Of a DNA stretch of 33,198 nt, positions 8,001 through 13,720 are shown in pieces. The stretch's first letter is position 1. Each line of letters begins with the position of its first letter. This stretch comes from Pseudomonadota bacterium (lineage in GTDB: Bacteria; Pseudomonadota; Alphaproteobacteria; Acetobacterales; Acetobacteraceae). The notes beneath the pieces were generated by a model. It did no database searches. It was given only the letters and a program-made list of their open reading frames with translations, and had not been told where the DNA came from. The stretch lies in assembly GCA_021816925.1 (NCBI GenBank), contig JAKAWQ010000043.1:1-33198 (forward strand), given 5' to 3'. Position numbers and translations under genes: made by a program.

Positions 8001-8295
8001 GCGCGGTCACCAGCACCCGATCGTCCTGGGTCTGGCTGTACACGTGCTCGACGCCTCGAATGGCCTTGACGATCGTCTCCAAGGGCTTGGTGACAAGCTC
8101 GACCGCGTCCGGGGCCTTCAGGCCATTCGCCGAGACGAAAATATCCACCATCGGCACGCGGATCTGCGGATCGTCCTCGCGCGGGATCGTGAGCAGCGCC
8201 ACCAGGCCGAGCGCCAGCGCGACCAGCAGCAGAAGCGGCGTCAGCGGCGAGCCGATGCTCGCCCGGGCGAGCCAGCCGGAAAGGCCAAGCCTCAC
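5083..8295 (-). CDS. RND efflux transporter permease (HAE-1/AcrB-like)
   Basis: A 1070-residue inner-membrane proton antiporter, close to the usual family length of about 1050. A first membrane helix at about 18-37 is followed by a large periplasmic loop, membrane helices from about 352, a second periplasmic loop, and a C-terminal helix bundle. The proton-relay motif GILVDDAIVVVENI is present with Asp417-Asp418. The motif string RVEPNPEKLSLYGVT fits the pore-domain docking region. The C-terminus FRENVMPAGR is shared with the nearby pseudogene. The substrate is not readable. The ATG start overlaps the adaptor stop by 4 bp (8292-8295), so adaptor and pump are translationally coupled. No outer-membrane factor (TolC type) gene is in the window. 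The leftward gene order places the pump downstream of a sulfide-type repressor and a rhodanese. Confidence 0.95.
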   Translation of the reverse strand: MRLGLSGWLARASIGSPLTPLLLLVALALGLVALLTIPREDDPQIRVPMVDIFVSANGLKAPDAVELVTKPLETIVKAIRGVEHVYSQTQDDRVLVTARFVVGTRESVAVERVDEKLRANYNRIPLGIPKPRVVGRGINDVAIVVLTLTPKQDAARHWNQMDLYRLAERLQTDLIKVPNVGLSYISGVASDEIRVEPNPEKLSLYGVTLQDLVARVAGANQSFVAGSVQDTGRQYTVAAGQTLRGVPDIGLLLIKTRDGRPVYVNDVAKVVVGPAPRQNGVWNIGKAGGAWHTTPAVSIALAKRAGSNAVVVAENIRSMVHGLEGRLIPPDVQVMVTRDYGRSANAKANDLLFHLGLATVSIVLLIALAIGWREAVVTLVTIPTTILLTLFASDVMGYTLNRVSLFALIFAIGILVDDAIVVVENISRHWAMRDGRTRLGAVIEAVAEVGNPTIVATLAVIAALLPMLFVSGLMGPYMAPIPVNASAAMVFSFFVAMMIAPWLMLRLAPGGTAPVAEAHVHGEGRLGRLYRRVATPILATRRRAALFLAAVGIATVAACVLFYTEAVTVKLLPFDNKSELSVLLDLPLGASLEVTEQKLFAAARIAETVPEVRAMQVYAGTPAPFDFNGLVRHYYLRTAPYQGQLQIELSPRGERARQSHAIAIDLRRRLVADLPLPKGATVQVVETPPGPPELATLLAEIYGPNYKTRRAVAEEVKKLFEKVPFIVDVHDSWGLPQPRLRLSIDQGRLEFFGVRQSDVYDTIQALFGGVPVGYSHRGAERLPIEIAVGLPNRALSWNSRLAATPVAANTVPGSKAVVELGQVVRAKKEEGSPVIFRRDGHFTDMVMAELAGKFEAPIYGMLAVDKLVGEHNWGKLPRPLIRLAGQPTSDARPALLWTGEWETTLRTFRDLGAAFMAALVGIYLLVVAQFKSFKVPLVVLTPIPLTLIGIVPGHWLFHAPFTATSMIGFIALAGIIVRNSILLIDFIRHGALEGMTMRQCCITAGAIRFRPILLTALSAMIGAAAIITDPIFQGLAISLLFGLLSSTLLTVLVIPAIYIVFRENVMPAGR

Positions 8296-9305
8296 GGCCG
8301 CACCAGGACGTCGCCCGTCCGAAGCCCGGAAAGCACCTCGATCCCGCCGGGCATCGCCGGAGTCGGATGCGGCTCGCCGCGCTGAATCGGGATCATGATC
8401 ACTCCGGCACTGGGGACGACGCCGGCGTTCGGCCGCTCAAGCCGCACGTAATCGATGCCGAACAAGGTCTCGATGAAGTCGCTCGGAATGATGTAGGCCG
8501 GGCGCCTGTCCGCCGGGATCCACACCAGCACGCGCTCGCCCACGAAATACGTCCCGAGCCCGCTCGCCGTCGCGTCGGCAAACACGCGGCCATTGCGGAC
8601 CTCCGGATAAACGAGCGTGATCTTGCCGAATGCCACGCCCGCATGACCAAGCTCCGCCTCGTCCACCCGCACGAGGTCACCCGCCTTGAGGAAGCGAGTC
8701 TCTCGTTCGGGAACCTCCAGGCGCAGCACGAAGTCCTGCTCGGCGACCGTCGCCACCGTGTCGCCGGTGGAAACTACCGTGCCCGTCGTATAGGGAACAT
8801 TCAGCACGCGCCCCGACGTCGGCGCGAGCACCTCTCCCTCCTTCAGTTGCTGCTCGACCACCGCACGCTGCTCGATCCGCGCCCTGAGCGCACTCTGGGC
8901 CACATCGAGCGCCGTGCGCGCGCGGTCGTACTGCTGCCGTGAGACCGCACCTTGGCCCACCAAGGTCTGAGCCCGGGCGAGATCCACTTGCGCCTGCGCC
9001 ACCTGCGCCCTGAGCCCGGTGATCTCCGCGGCAAGCGAGTCGCGCTGCAGCACGAGCTTATGGTCGGTCACGACGGCGATGACCTGGCCCTTCTTCACCT
9101 CATCGCCGTAATTGACCGAAAGGCTCGTGATCGTGCCGCCGATCCGGGTGCGCGCGGGCACGACATTGCGGCTCTCGACGGTGGCGAACACCGCCTTGAG
9201 ATCCGTGATCTCGGTGAGGTGCACGGTGAACGTGTCGGGCGCCGCGCCAAGCCCCGGCCGGATCAGAGCGAGGAGCACCGCCAGAACTGCGAGGATCCGC
9301 TGCAT
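8292..9305 (-). CDS. RND efflux periplasmic adaptor subunit (membrane fusion protein)
   Basis: A 337-residue protein with an N-terminal signal sequence (MQRILAVLAVLLALIRPGLG, cleavage likely after GAA). A beta-barrel/lipoyl segment follows (ARTRIGGTITSLSVNYGDEV, VKKGQVIAVV), then a coiled-coil hairpin with alternating Ala/Gln/Arg (about 75-150, LRAQVAQAQVDLARAQTLVG), the second lipoyl half (GEVLAPTSGRV) and a C-terminal beta-barrel. It links the inner-membrane pump to an outer-membrane channel. Start: ATG at 9305; a TTG four codons earlier is possible. It lies 21 bp after the rhodanese stop and overlaps the pump start by 4 bp, so the three genes are probably one transcript. Confidence 0.9.
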   Translation of the reverse strand: MQRILAVLAVLLALIRPGLGAAPDTFTVHLTEITDLKAVFATVESRNVVPARTRIGGTITSLSVNYGDEVKKGQVIAVVTDHKLVLQRDSLAAEITGLRAQVAQAQVDLARAQTLVGQGAVSRQQYDRARTALDVAQSALRARIEQRAVVEQQLKEGEVLAPTSGRVLNVPYTTGTVVSTGDTVATVAEQDFVLRLEVPERETRFLKAGDLVRVDEAELGHAGVAFGKITLVYPEVRNGRVFADATASGLGTYFVGERVLVWIPADRRPAYIIPSDFIETLFGIDYVRLERPNAGVVPSAGVIMIPIQRGEPHPTPAMPGGIEVLSGLRTGDVLVRP

Positions 9306-9326
9306 CGGTGCCCCCAAGCCTGCCTC

Positions 9327-9692
9327 TCAGGTCCGATCGACGACGCGACCGGTGGCCGGGTTGATGCTGACCGTCGGCAGGCCGGCCGCTTTCCAGGCCA
9401 ACAGCCCCCCCGCCATGTGCCTCACCACCGGCACACCCGCCGCCGCGCACGCCGCCAGTGCCTGCGCCGAGCGTCTGCCCACGCCGCAATGCAGCACCAC
9501 CTCGCGATCGCTCGGAAGAGGCAGGCTCTTCGGATCGAAGGTCGAGAGCGGTGCCAGCAACGCACCGTGGATGCGCTCGGCGGCGTATTCCTGCGGCTCT
9601 CGCACGTCGATCAGCACGATTTCATGCTTGATCAGCCGGTCGTGCACGTCGTTCGGAGAGAGTTCATGAACGGCAAGGGGCTTGACGGTCAT
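9327..9692 (-). CDS. Rhodanese-like sulfurtransferase
   Basis: A 121-residue single-domain rhodanese. Typical motifs are ELSPNDVHDRL near the start, VLIDVREPQEYAAERIHGAL, and the catalytic loop HCGVGRRS with Cys69, which forms the persulfide intermediate. The loop CGVGRR fits the six-residue active-site loop of thiosulfate/persulfide sulfurtransferases. No signal peptide, so cytoplasmic. Start: ATG at 9692, with AGGAGC upstream; a longer in-frame version would add 16 atypical residues. It follows the sulfide-type repressor by 90 bp and precedes the efflux adaptor by 21 bp. In the BigR/SqrR systems a rhodanese is a standard regulon member that moves sulfane sulfur produced by SQR to thiols. 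Here the SQR gene is broken, so its sulfur donor is uncertain. Confidence 0.9.
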   Translation of the reverse strand: MTVKPLAVHELSPNDVHDRLIKHEIVLIDVREPQEYAAERIHGALLAPLSTFDPKSLPLPSDREVVLHCGVGRRSAQALAACAAAGVPVVRHMAGGLLAWKAAGLPTVSINPATGRVVDRT

Positions 9693-9782
9693 AGGGCTGT
9701 GCTCCTGGCAGAAGGAAAGGATCGGGGGGCGGCGAAGCACCGGCAGCGTCGGCAGCGCCGGCCTCGGCCGCGTTGACGCAGG

Positions 9783-10115
9783 TCAAGGCGGGCGGTGTTG
9801 GTTGACGGCCCGCGCCACCGCTCCGGCACTCCGGCCCGGCACACAATAGACGCGGAACAGTGCCTCGAGCACGGCCCGCGCCGGCTCGCTCGCGATCGAA
9901 TACCAGATCGTCTGCCCGTCCCGCCGCGCGTTGACCAGCCGGTCGCGCCGAAGCAGGGCCAGATGCTGGGAGACCGTCGAGTCCCTGATGCCGAGGCCCT
10001 CGGCAAGCTCGCCCACGGACTGCTCCGCCTCCACCAGCCGGCAGACGATCATCAGCCGGTGCGGGTTCGCAAGCGCCTTCAGAAGCTCGCTCGCCGCGCC
10101 CGCCGCACGCTCCAT
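9783..10115 (-). CDS. ArsR-family persulfide-responsive repressor (BigR/SqrR type)
   Basis: A 110-residue winged-helix ArsR protein: ASELLKALANPHRLMIVCRL, then the recognition region IRDSTVSQHLALLRRDRLVN and the wing RRDGQTIWYSI. Cys25 (LMIVC) and Cys91 (FRVYC) are 66 residues apart, exactly the spacing of the sensor pair in BigR (42/108) and SqrR (41/107). In those proteins the two cysteines form a tetrasulfide link under sulfide stress and the repressor leaves DNA. ATGs also occur at 10136 and 10172, but the promoter for this gene puts the transcript start near 10137. The start at 10115, with AAAGG upstream, is therefore preferred. It is divergent from the sqr/trxC operon; an inverted repeat over both promoters makes autorepression likely. 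Confidence 0.88.
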   Translation of the reverse strand: MERAAGAASELLKALANPHRLMIVCRLVEAEQSVGELAEGLGIRDSTVSQHLALLRRDRLVNARRDGQTIWYSIASEPARAVLEALFRVYCVPGRSAGAVARAVNQHRPP

Positions 10116-10134
10116 GCTCGCCGCCTTTAATTTC

Positions 10135-10164
10135 ATACTTGCATATATACGATGATGCGAATAT
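10135..10164. promoter_or_regulatory. Candidate BigR/SqrR operator in the divergent promoter
   Basis: Imperfect inverted repeat ATACTTGCAT (10135-10144) and ATGCGAATAT (10155-10164), 8 of 10 positions matching, with a 10-bp spacer. It is AT-rich in a GC-rich genome and spans the -10 or -35 elements of both divergent promoters, so one bound dimer could silence both directions. Confidence 0.5.
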
Positions 10165-10167
10165 ATT
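10139..10167 (+). promoter_or_regulatory. Sigma-70-type promoter for the sqr-trxC-DUF2892 operon
   Basis: TTGCAT (10139-10144), 17-bp spacer, TATATT (10162-10167). It is close to consensus with ideal spacing; transcription should start near 10174, giving a leader of about 50 nt before the ATG at 10224, which has GGAAGGAG upstream. Confidence 0.6.
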
Positions 10168-10172
10168 GTCAA
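10144..10172 (-). promoter_or_regulatory. Sigma-70-type promoter for the repressor-rhodanese-RND operon
   Basis: On the minus strand TTGACA (10172-10167) is a perfect -35, followed by a 17-bp spacer and TATATA (10149-10144). It occupies almost the same bases as the rightward promoter, so the two must compete for polymerase. The predicted start at about 10137 supports the repressor start codon at 10115. Confidence 0.62.
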
Positions 10173-10223
10173 TCGTGATCGGCCGCAGCCGGACCCCGCC
10201 GGCCGGAAGGAGATAGGGCAAGG

Positions 10224-11332
10224 ATGTCGGAAATCGTGGTTCTTGGCGCGAGCCTGGGCGGTACGCTCGCCGCGCTCGAACTCGTCCCCGAGGTCAGCCA
10301 GGGAGACCGGGTGACGCTGGTCGGAGAGAGCAATCGCTTCCGGTTCGTCCCGTCCAATCCCTGGGTCGCCGTCGGCTGGCGAGAGCGCCGCGATATCGAA
10401 GTGGATCTCGAAGCGGTGGCCCGGCAGAAGGGCATCCGTCTTCTTTCGCAGGGCGCGCGCTGCGTCAATCCCTCGGCCAGCCGTCTCGAGCTCAACGATG
10501 GCGAAAGCCTGCCTTACGATTATCTCGTGATCGCAACCGGCCCCGAGCTTGCCTTCGACGAGATCGAGGGCCTCGGCCCCGCCGCCTGCGCGATCGCGTG
10601 CCGATGACCTTCGTCACCGCCGAATCCTATATCGGCCATCTCGGACTCGACGGCGTGGGCGATACCAAGGGCATGCTGGAATCCGGGTTCCGCCAGCGGC
10701 ACATCAAGCGGATCACCAATGCGCGCGTCAAATCCGCCGCCGAGGCGCAGCTTTCGGTCGAGGAAGTGAAGGAAGACGGCAGCCTTCTCAAGGCGCACAC
10801 TCTTCCCTTCGGTTACGCGATGCTGCTTCCGGCCTTCCGCGGCGTCCCGGCGCTCCACAGCATCGAAGGGCTCGTCAATCCGCGCGGCTTCGTGCTGATC
10901 GACGCCCATCAGCGCAACCCTGCCTTCCCCAATGCGTTCGCGGTCGGCGTCTGCGTGGCCATCCCCCCTGTCGGCGCCACGCCGCTACCGGTCGGCGTTC
11001 CGAAAACCGGCTTCATGATCGAATCGATGGTCACCGCCACCGCGCGCAACATCGGCTCGCTGCTTCACGGCAGGCAGGCCACCGCACGCGCCACCTGGAA
11101 CGCTGTCTGCCTCGCCGATTTCGGCGATTCGGGGATCGCCTTCGTCGCCCAGCCGCAGATTCCCCCGCGCAACATCAACTGGGCATCGCAGGGAACCTGG
11201 GTACACCTTGCAAAGGTGGGCTTCGAAAAATACTTCCTCCGCAAGGTCCGGAAGGGCGAGAGCGAGCCCTTCTACGAGCGCTTCCTGATAGAACGCCTGA
11301 ACATCGCCAAGCTGAAGGAGGCGGGCGTCTAG
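10224..11332 (+). pseudogene. sqr: Sulfide:quinone oxidoreductase, broken by an internal out-of-frame deletion
   Basis: The first frame (10224-10607) encodes the FAD-binding N-terminus: MSEIVVLGASLGGTLAAL, FRFVPSNPWVAVGWRERRDI and YDYLVIATGPELAFDEIEGL. It then hits a stop. The second frame (open from 10598, VPMTFVTAESYIGHLGLDGV onward) carries the rest: GFVLIDAHQRNP, PVGVPKTGFMIESMVTATA, TWNAVCLADFGDSG and the C-terminal VHLAKVGFEKYFLRKVRKGE. Compared with the SQR family about 60 residues are missing at the junction (around 10588). That block carries two of the three redox cysteines, in the ICTVDHAE and GASCFGPAYE motifs (Cys128 and Cys160 of the Acidithiobacillus enzyme); only the Cys356 equivalent in NAVCLADFGD remains. 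Activity would be lost even if the frameshift were bypassed. The promoter, ribosome-binding site and downstream operon genes look intact. An assembly error cannot be excluded. Confidence 0.85.
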
Positions 11333-11339
11333 CCGTCTC

Positions 11340-11798
11340 ATGAGCGAAGCTTTTTTGCATGTCCTCTGCCCCCACTGCGGCAGCATCAATCGGCTGCCGG
11401 CGGGAAAGCCGGCAGAGGCCGCGCGTTGCGGCAACTGCCACCGCGCGCTCTTCCAGGGCCATCCGGTCGCGGTCGATCAGGCCGGGTTCGAGCGGCATCT
11501 CGGCGCCGACGATATTCCCATCCTGGTCGACGTCTGGGCCCCTTGGTGCGGGCCGTGCCGCATGATGGCGCCGACGTTCGAACGCGCGGCCAAATCGCTC
11601 GAGCCGAGGTTCCGCCTGCTCAAACTCAACGCCGACGAAGCCCCGGAGATCCTCTCCCGCTATGGGATCAGCGGCATCCCGACACTGCTTCTCTTCAACC
11701 ATGGCCGCCTCGCCGGACGCCAGGCGGGCGCGATGGACGAGGCGGGCATCGTCCGCTGGGCGCAAAGCCGGCCATCCCCGGCTCACCACGCCCCGTAA
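11340..11798 (+). CDS. trxC: Thioredoxin 2 (TrxC)
   Basis: A 152-residue thioredoxin with the N-terminal zinc-binding extension that defines thioredoxin 2: CPHC (Cys10, Cys13) and CGNC (Cys30, Cys33). The thioredoxin fold follows with active site WAPWCGPCRMMAP (Cys70, Cys73) and the cis-proline GISGIPTLLLF. It is a cytoplasmic disulfide reductase; in sulfide-response operons thioredoxin also reduces protein and small-molecule persulfides, releasing H2S. The start is 8 bp after the sqr stop and the DUF2892 gene follows after 19 bp, so it belongs to the BigR/SqrR-controlled operon. The broken sqr upstream may reduce its translation if the two were coupled. Confidence 0.92.
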   Translation: MSEAFLHVLCPHCGSINRLPAGKPAEAARCGNCHRALFQGHPVAVDQAGFERHLGADDIPILVDVWAPWCGPCRMMAPTFERAAKSLEPRFRLLKLNADEAPEILSRYGISGIPTLLLFNHGRLAGRQAGAMDEAGIVRWAQSRPSPAHHAP

Positions 11799-11817
11799 AT
11801 CAAAGGAGCAAGACAAA

Positions 11818-12021
11818 ATGAATATCGACAATGCAGTCCTGAGCTTCGCCGGCGTGATGGTGCTGGTGAGCGTCGTGCTGGTGTGGCTGGTCAGCCCCTG
11901 GTGGCTCCTGCTCACCGCCTTCCTCGGGCTCAATCTCCTGCAGGCCGGCATCACCGGCTTCTGCCCGGTGGCAATGATCTTCAAGCGCCTCGGCGTGAAG
12001 CCCGGTACCGCCTTCCGCTGA
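11818..12021 (+). CDS. DUF2892 (YgaP-like) membrane protein
   Basis: A 67-residue protein with two hydrophobic segments (about 8-27 and 29-47). The loop ITGFCPVAMIFKRLGV at about 45-60 is the hallmark of DUF2892, the membrane part of YgaP-type rhodaneses. In YgaP this module is fused to a rhodanese domain; here the rhodanese is separate, encoded 2 kb away on the other arm of the locus. The single Cys in GFCP could carry sulfane sulfur at the membrane (inference). The start has a good AAAGGAG 9 bp upstream. It is the last gene of the sqr-trxC operon. Confidence 0.86.
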   Translation: MNIDNAVLSFAGVMVLVSVVLVWLVSPWWLLLTAFLGLNLLQAGITGFCPVAMIFKRLGVKPGTAFR

Positions 12022-12133
12022 CGCCTCCGGGTCGCGGGCGGCATGGGTGCGCCGCGGGGCTTTGCCTGCACCGCTTCCGTTCGGCTATTCTCGAGGCCGC
12101 GCATCTCCACCCGCTCGTCTCGGACAATAGCCG

Positions 12134-12787
12134 ATGCAGCTGAACGCCGATCTCTCTGTTCCGGCTGCCGTCGATAGTTCCGCGCTCCCATGGGTCGCTT
12201 CTCCCATGGCCGGCGTGGAGCGCCGCATGCTCGAGCGGGACGGCGAGGAGGTCGCACGCGCCACCTCGCTCGTGCGCTACGCCCCGGGTTCGTCCTTCGC
12301 CCCGCACACCCACGGCGCCGGCGAGGAGTTCCTGGTTCTCGAGGGCGTCTTCTCTGACGAGACCGGGGATTTCCCGCAAGGCTTCTACGTCCGCAACCCG
12401 CCGGGCTCGCGCCACACGCCGAGCAGCGCTCCGGGTGCGGTGATCCTCGTCAAGCTCCGCCAGATGCCCCCCGAGGAAACGGCGCCCCTCCGCCTCGACA
12501 CGCGCGACGCCTCGCTCTGGCACGACCTCGGTGCGGGGCGGGAGGAGGTTCTGCTCTTTGATGCCCCCTGGGAGCGCGTCATGATGCTGCGGCTCCCTCC
12601 CGGCCACGCCGGCAGCCCCGATATCTGGCCGCGCGGAGCGGAGTTCTTCGTGATCGAGGGTGACCTCGCGATCGATCGCACCGAGCACCGCGCCGGTGCT
12701 TGGCTCCGTCTGCCCGCCGGAAGCAGTGTCACGCTCGCAAGCCGCGCCGGCGCGCTGCTCTACCGCAAAACCGGGCACCTCGGCTGA
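12134..12787 (+). CDS. ChrR-like double-cupin protein
   Basis: A 217-residue protein made of two cupin barrels. The first (about 40-110) carries the metal-binding motif APHTHGAGEEF (His58, His60, Glu64) and a later His94 (GSRHTP). The second (about 130-212) resembles a cupin but lacks the HxH motif, having RLPPGHAGSPDIWPRGAEFFV instead. The arrangement recalls the cupin part of ChrR anti-sigma factors, where the ChrR cupin binds zinc. There is no N-terminal zinc-binding anti-sigma domain here and no sigma factor gene nearby, so it is more likely a stand-alone ChrR-like cupin of unknown substrate. ATG at 12134, 112 bp after the DUF2892 gene; it is not clearly part of that operon. Confidence 0.83.
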   Translation: MQLNADLSVPAAVDSSALPWVASPMAGVERRMLERDGEEVARATSLVRYAPGSSFAPHTHGAGEEFLVLEGVFSDETGDFPQGFYVRNPPGSRHTPSSAPGAVILVKLRQMPPEETAPLRLDTRDASLWHDLGAGREEVLLFDAPWERVMMLRLPPGHAGSPDIWPRGAEFFVIEGDLAIDRTEHRAGAWLRLPAGSSVTLASRAGALLYRKTGHLG

Positions 12788-12808
12788 CAGAGGAGGCGCA
12801 ATCATCTC

Positions 12809-12832
12809 CGAGCCATGATGACACATGGCTCG
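12809..12832. terminator. Hairpin between convergent genes
   Basis: A perfect 9-bp stem CGAGCCATG / CATGGCTCG with a 6-nt loop sits in the 69-bp gap between the ends of the cupin gene and ispE. Position and symmetry suit a bidirectional terminator, but there is no T-tract on either side. Confidence 0.35.
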
Positions 12833-12856
12833 AGCCGACTGATCGCGACGCTTCGA

Positions 12857-13714
12857 TCAGAGCCGGGACCGAGCAAGGCCCCCTCCCCAGCACCACCAAC
12901 CGGGTCGGGCGATTTTCCCGGCTGCTTCACGCGCGATCACGGCATCCGGGAAAAGGCCGAAGCAGGTTGCTCCCGAGCCGCTCATGCGTGCGAGGAGGCA
13001 GCCTGGTGCGGCGGCAAGCGCGTCGAGGACAGTCGCAATCGGCGGACAAAGTGTCATCGCAGGCGCCTCCAGATCGTTCCGCAGGCGGGCCAGGTCGGCG
13101 GCGAGCGAGGGTGCGTCCGGCCAGCCCGATGGCAGGTACGCGGGTTCCGAGAAAGGCCCTCTCCGCGCCGCAAAGACCGCCTTCGTTGGCAGCGCGAGGC
13201 CGGGGTTGACCAGGCAAAGCCCGAACCGTGGTAGCGCGGGTGCCGGGCGGAGCATCTCGCCGATGCCATCCAGGCGTGCAGGGCGAGAGAAGAGGCACAC
13301 CGGGACGTCCGCCCCGAGCCCCGCCGCGAGCGGAAGCAGGTCAACGCTTTCTCGAGGCAGTCCCCAGAGGCGGGAAAGCAGACGGAGCGCAGCCGCGGCA
13401 TCTGCCGAACCACCACCGATGCCGGCCGCGTGCGGCAAAACCTTGGTCAGGCGAAACGCAGCCCCGGCGCCGATCCCGGCCGCGGCGGCTAGCGCGCGGG
13501 CGGCACGCAATACGAGATTTTCAGCCCCTGTCGGCAGGTCGGCGAAAAAAGAGCCATCGATCGAAAGGGTGAGGTCCTGCGCTTTGGTTGCACTGAGGCG
13601 GTCGGCGATGTCCGCGAAGACCACCAGGCTGTCGAGCGTGTGATAGCCGTCGGCGCGGCGCCCGGTCACGAGCAGGAAGAGATTGACCTTGGCTGGAGCG
13701 TCCTCGTCCGGCAC
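12857..13714 (-). CDS. ispE: 4-diphosphocytidyl-2-C-methyl-D-erythritol kinase
   Basis: A 285-residue GHMP kinase catalysing the ATP-dependent fourth step of the methylerythritol phosphate route to isoprenoids. Seen in the sequence: [20 protein letters not shown] at the start (substrate-binding Lys and the DGYH signature), the glycine-rich ATP loop [19 protein letters not shown], the catalytic Asp in [10 protein letters not shown], and the C-terminal [12 protein letters not shown]. The start is a GTG at 13714, 6 bp after the stop of the TPR lipoprotein gene, so it is cotranscribed with that gene and probably with ETF-QO. It converges with the cupin gene. It is the only MEP-pathway gene in the window and appears intact. 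Confidence 0.95.
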   Translation of the reverse strand: MPDEDAPAKVNLFLLVTGRRADGYHTLDSLVVFADIADRLSATKAQDLTLSIDGSFFADLPTGAENLVLRAARALAAAAGIGAGAAFRLTKVLPHAAGIGGGSADAAAALRLLSRLWGLPRESVDLLPLAAGLGADVPVCLFSRPARLDGIGEMLRPAPALPRFGLCLVNPGLALPTKAVFAARRGPFSEPAYLPSGWPDAPSLAADLARLRNDLEAPAMTLCPPIATVLDALAAAPGCLLARMSGSGATCFGLFPDAVIAREAAGKIARPGWWCWGGGLARSRL

Positions 13715-13720
13715 TGCGTC

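Noticed and set aside
4300-8385. Long plus-strand open frames (754 and 458 codons) opposite the hydrolase and RND genes
   Set aside because: They are antisense to strongly supported genes and are rich in His/Arg/Asp/Gln as expected for reverse frames of GC-rich DNA; no recognisable motif.
10224-11332. Programmed frameshift between the two SQR frames
   Set aside because: There is no slippery sequence, and about 60 conserved residues are missing, so a frameshift alone could not restore the enzyme.
11340-12787. Cupin gene as a fourth member of the sqr-trxC-DUF2892 operon
   Set aside because: It is 112 bp away and its family has no clear sulfide role, so it was kept as a separate gene.
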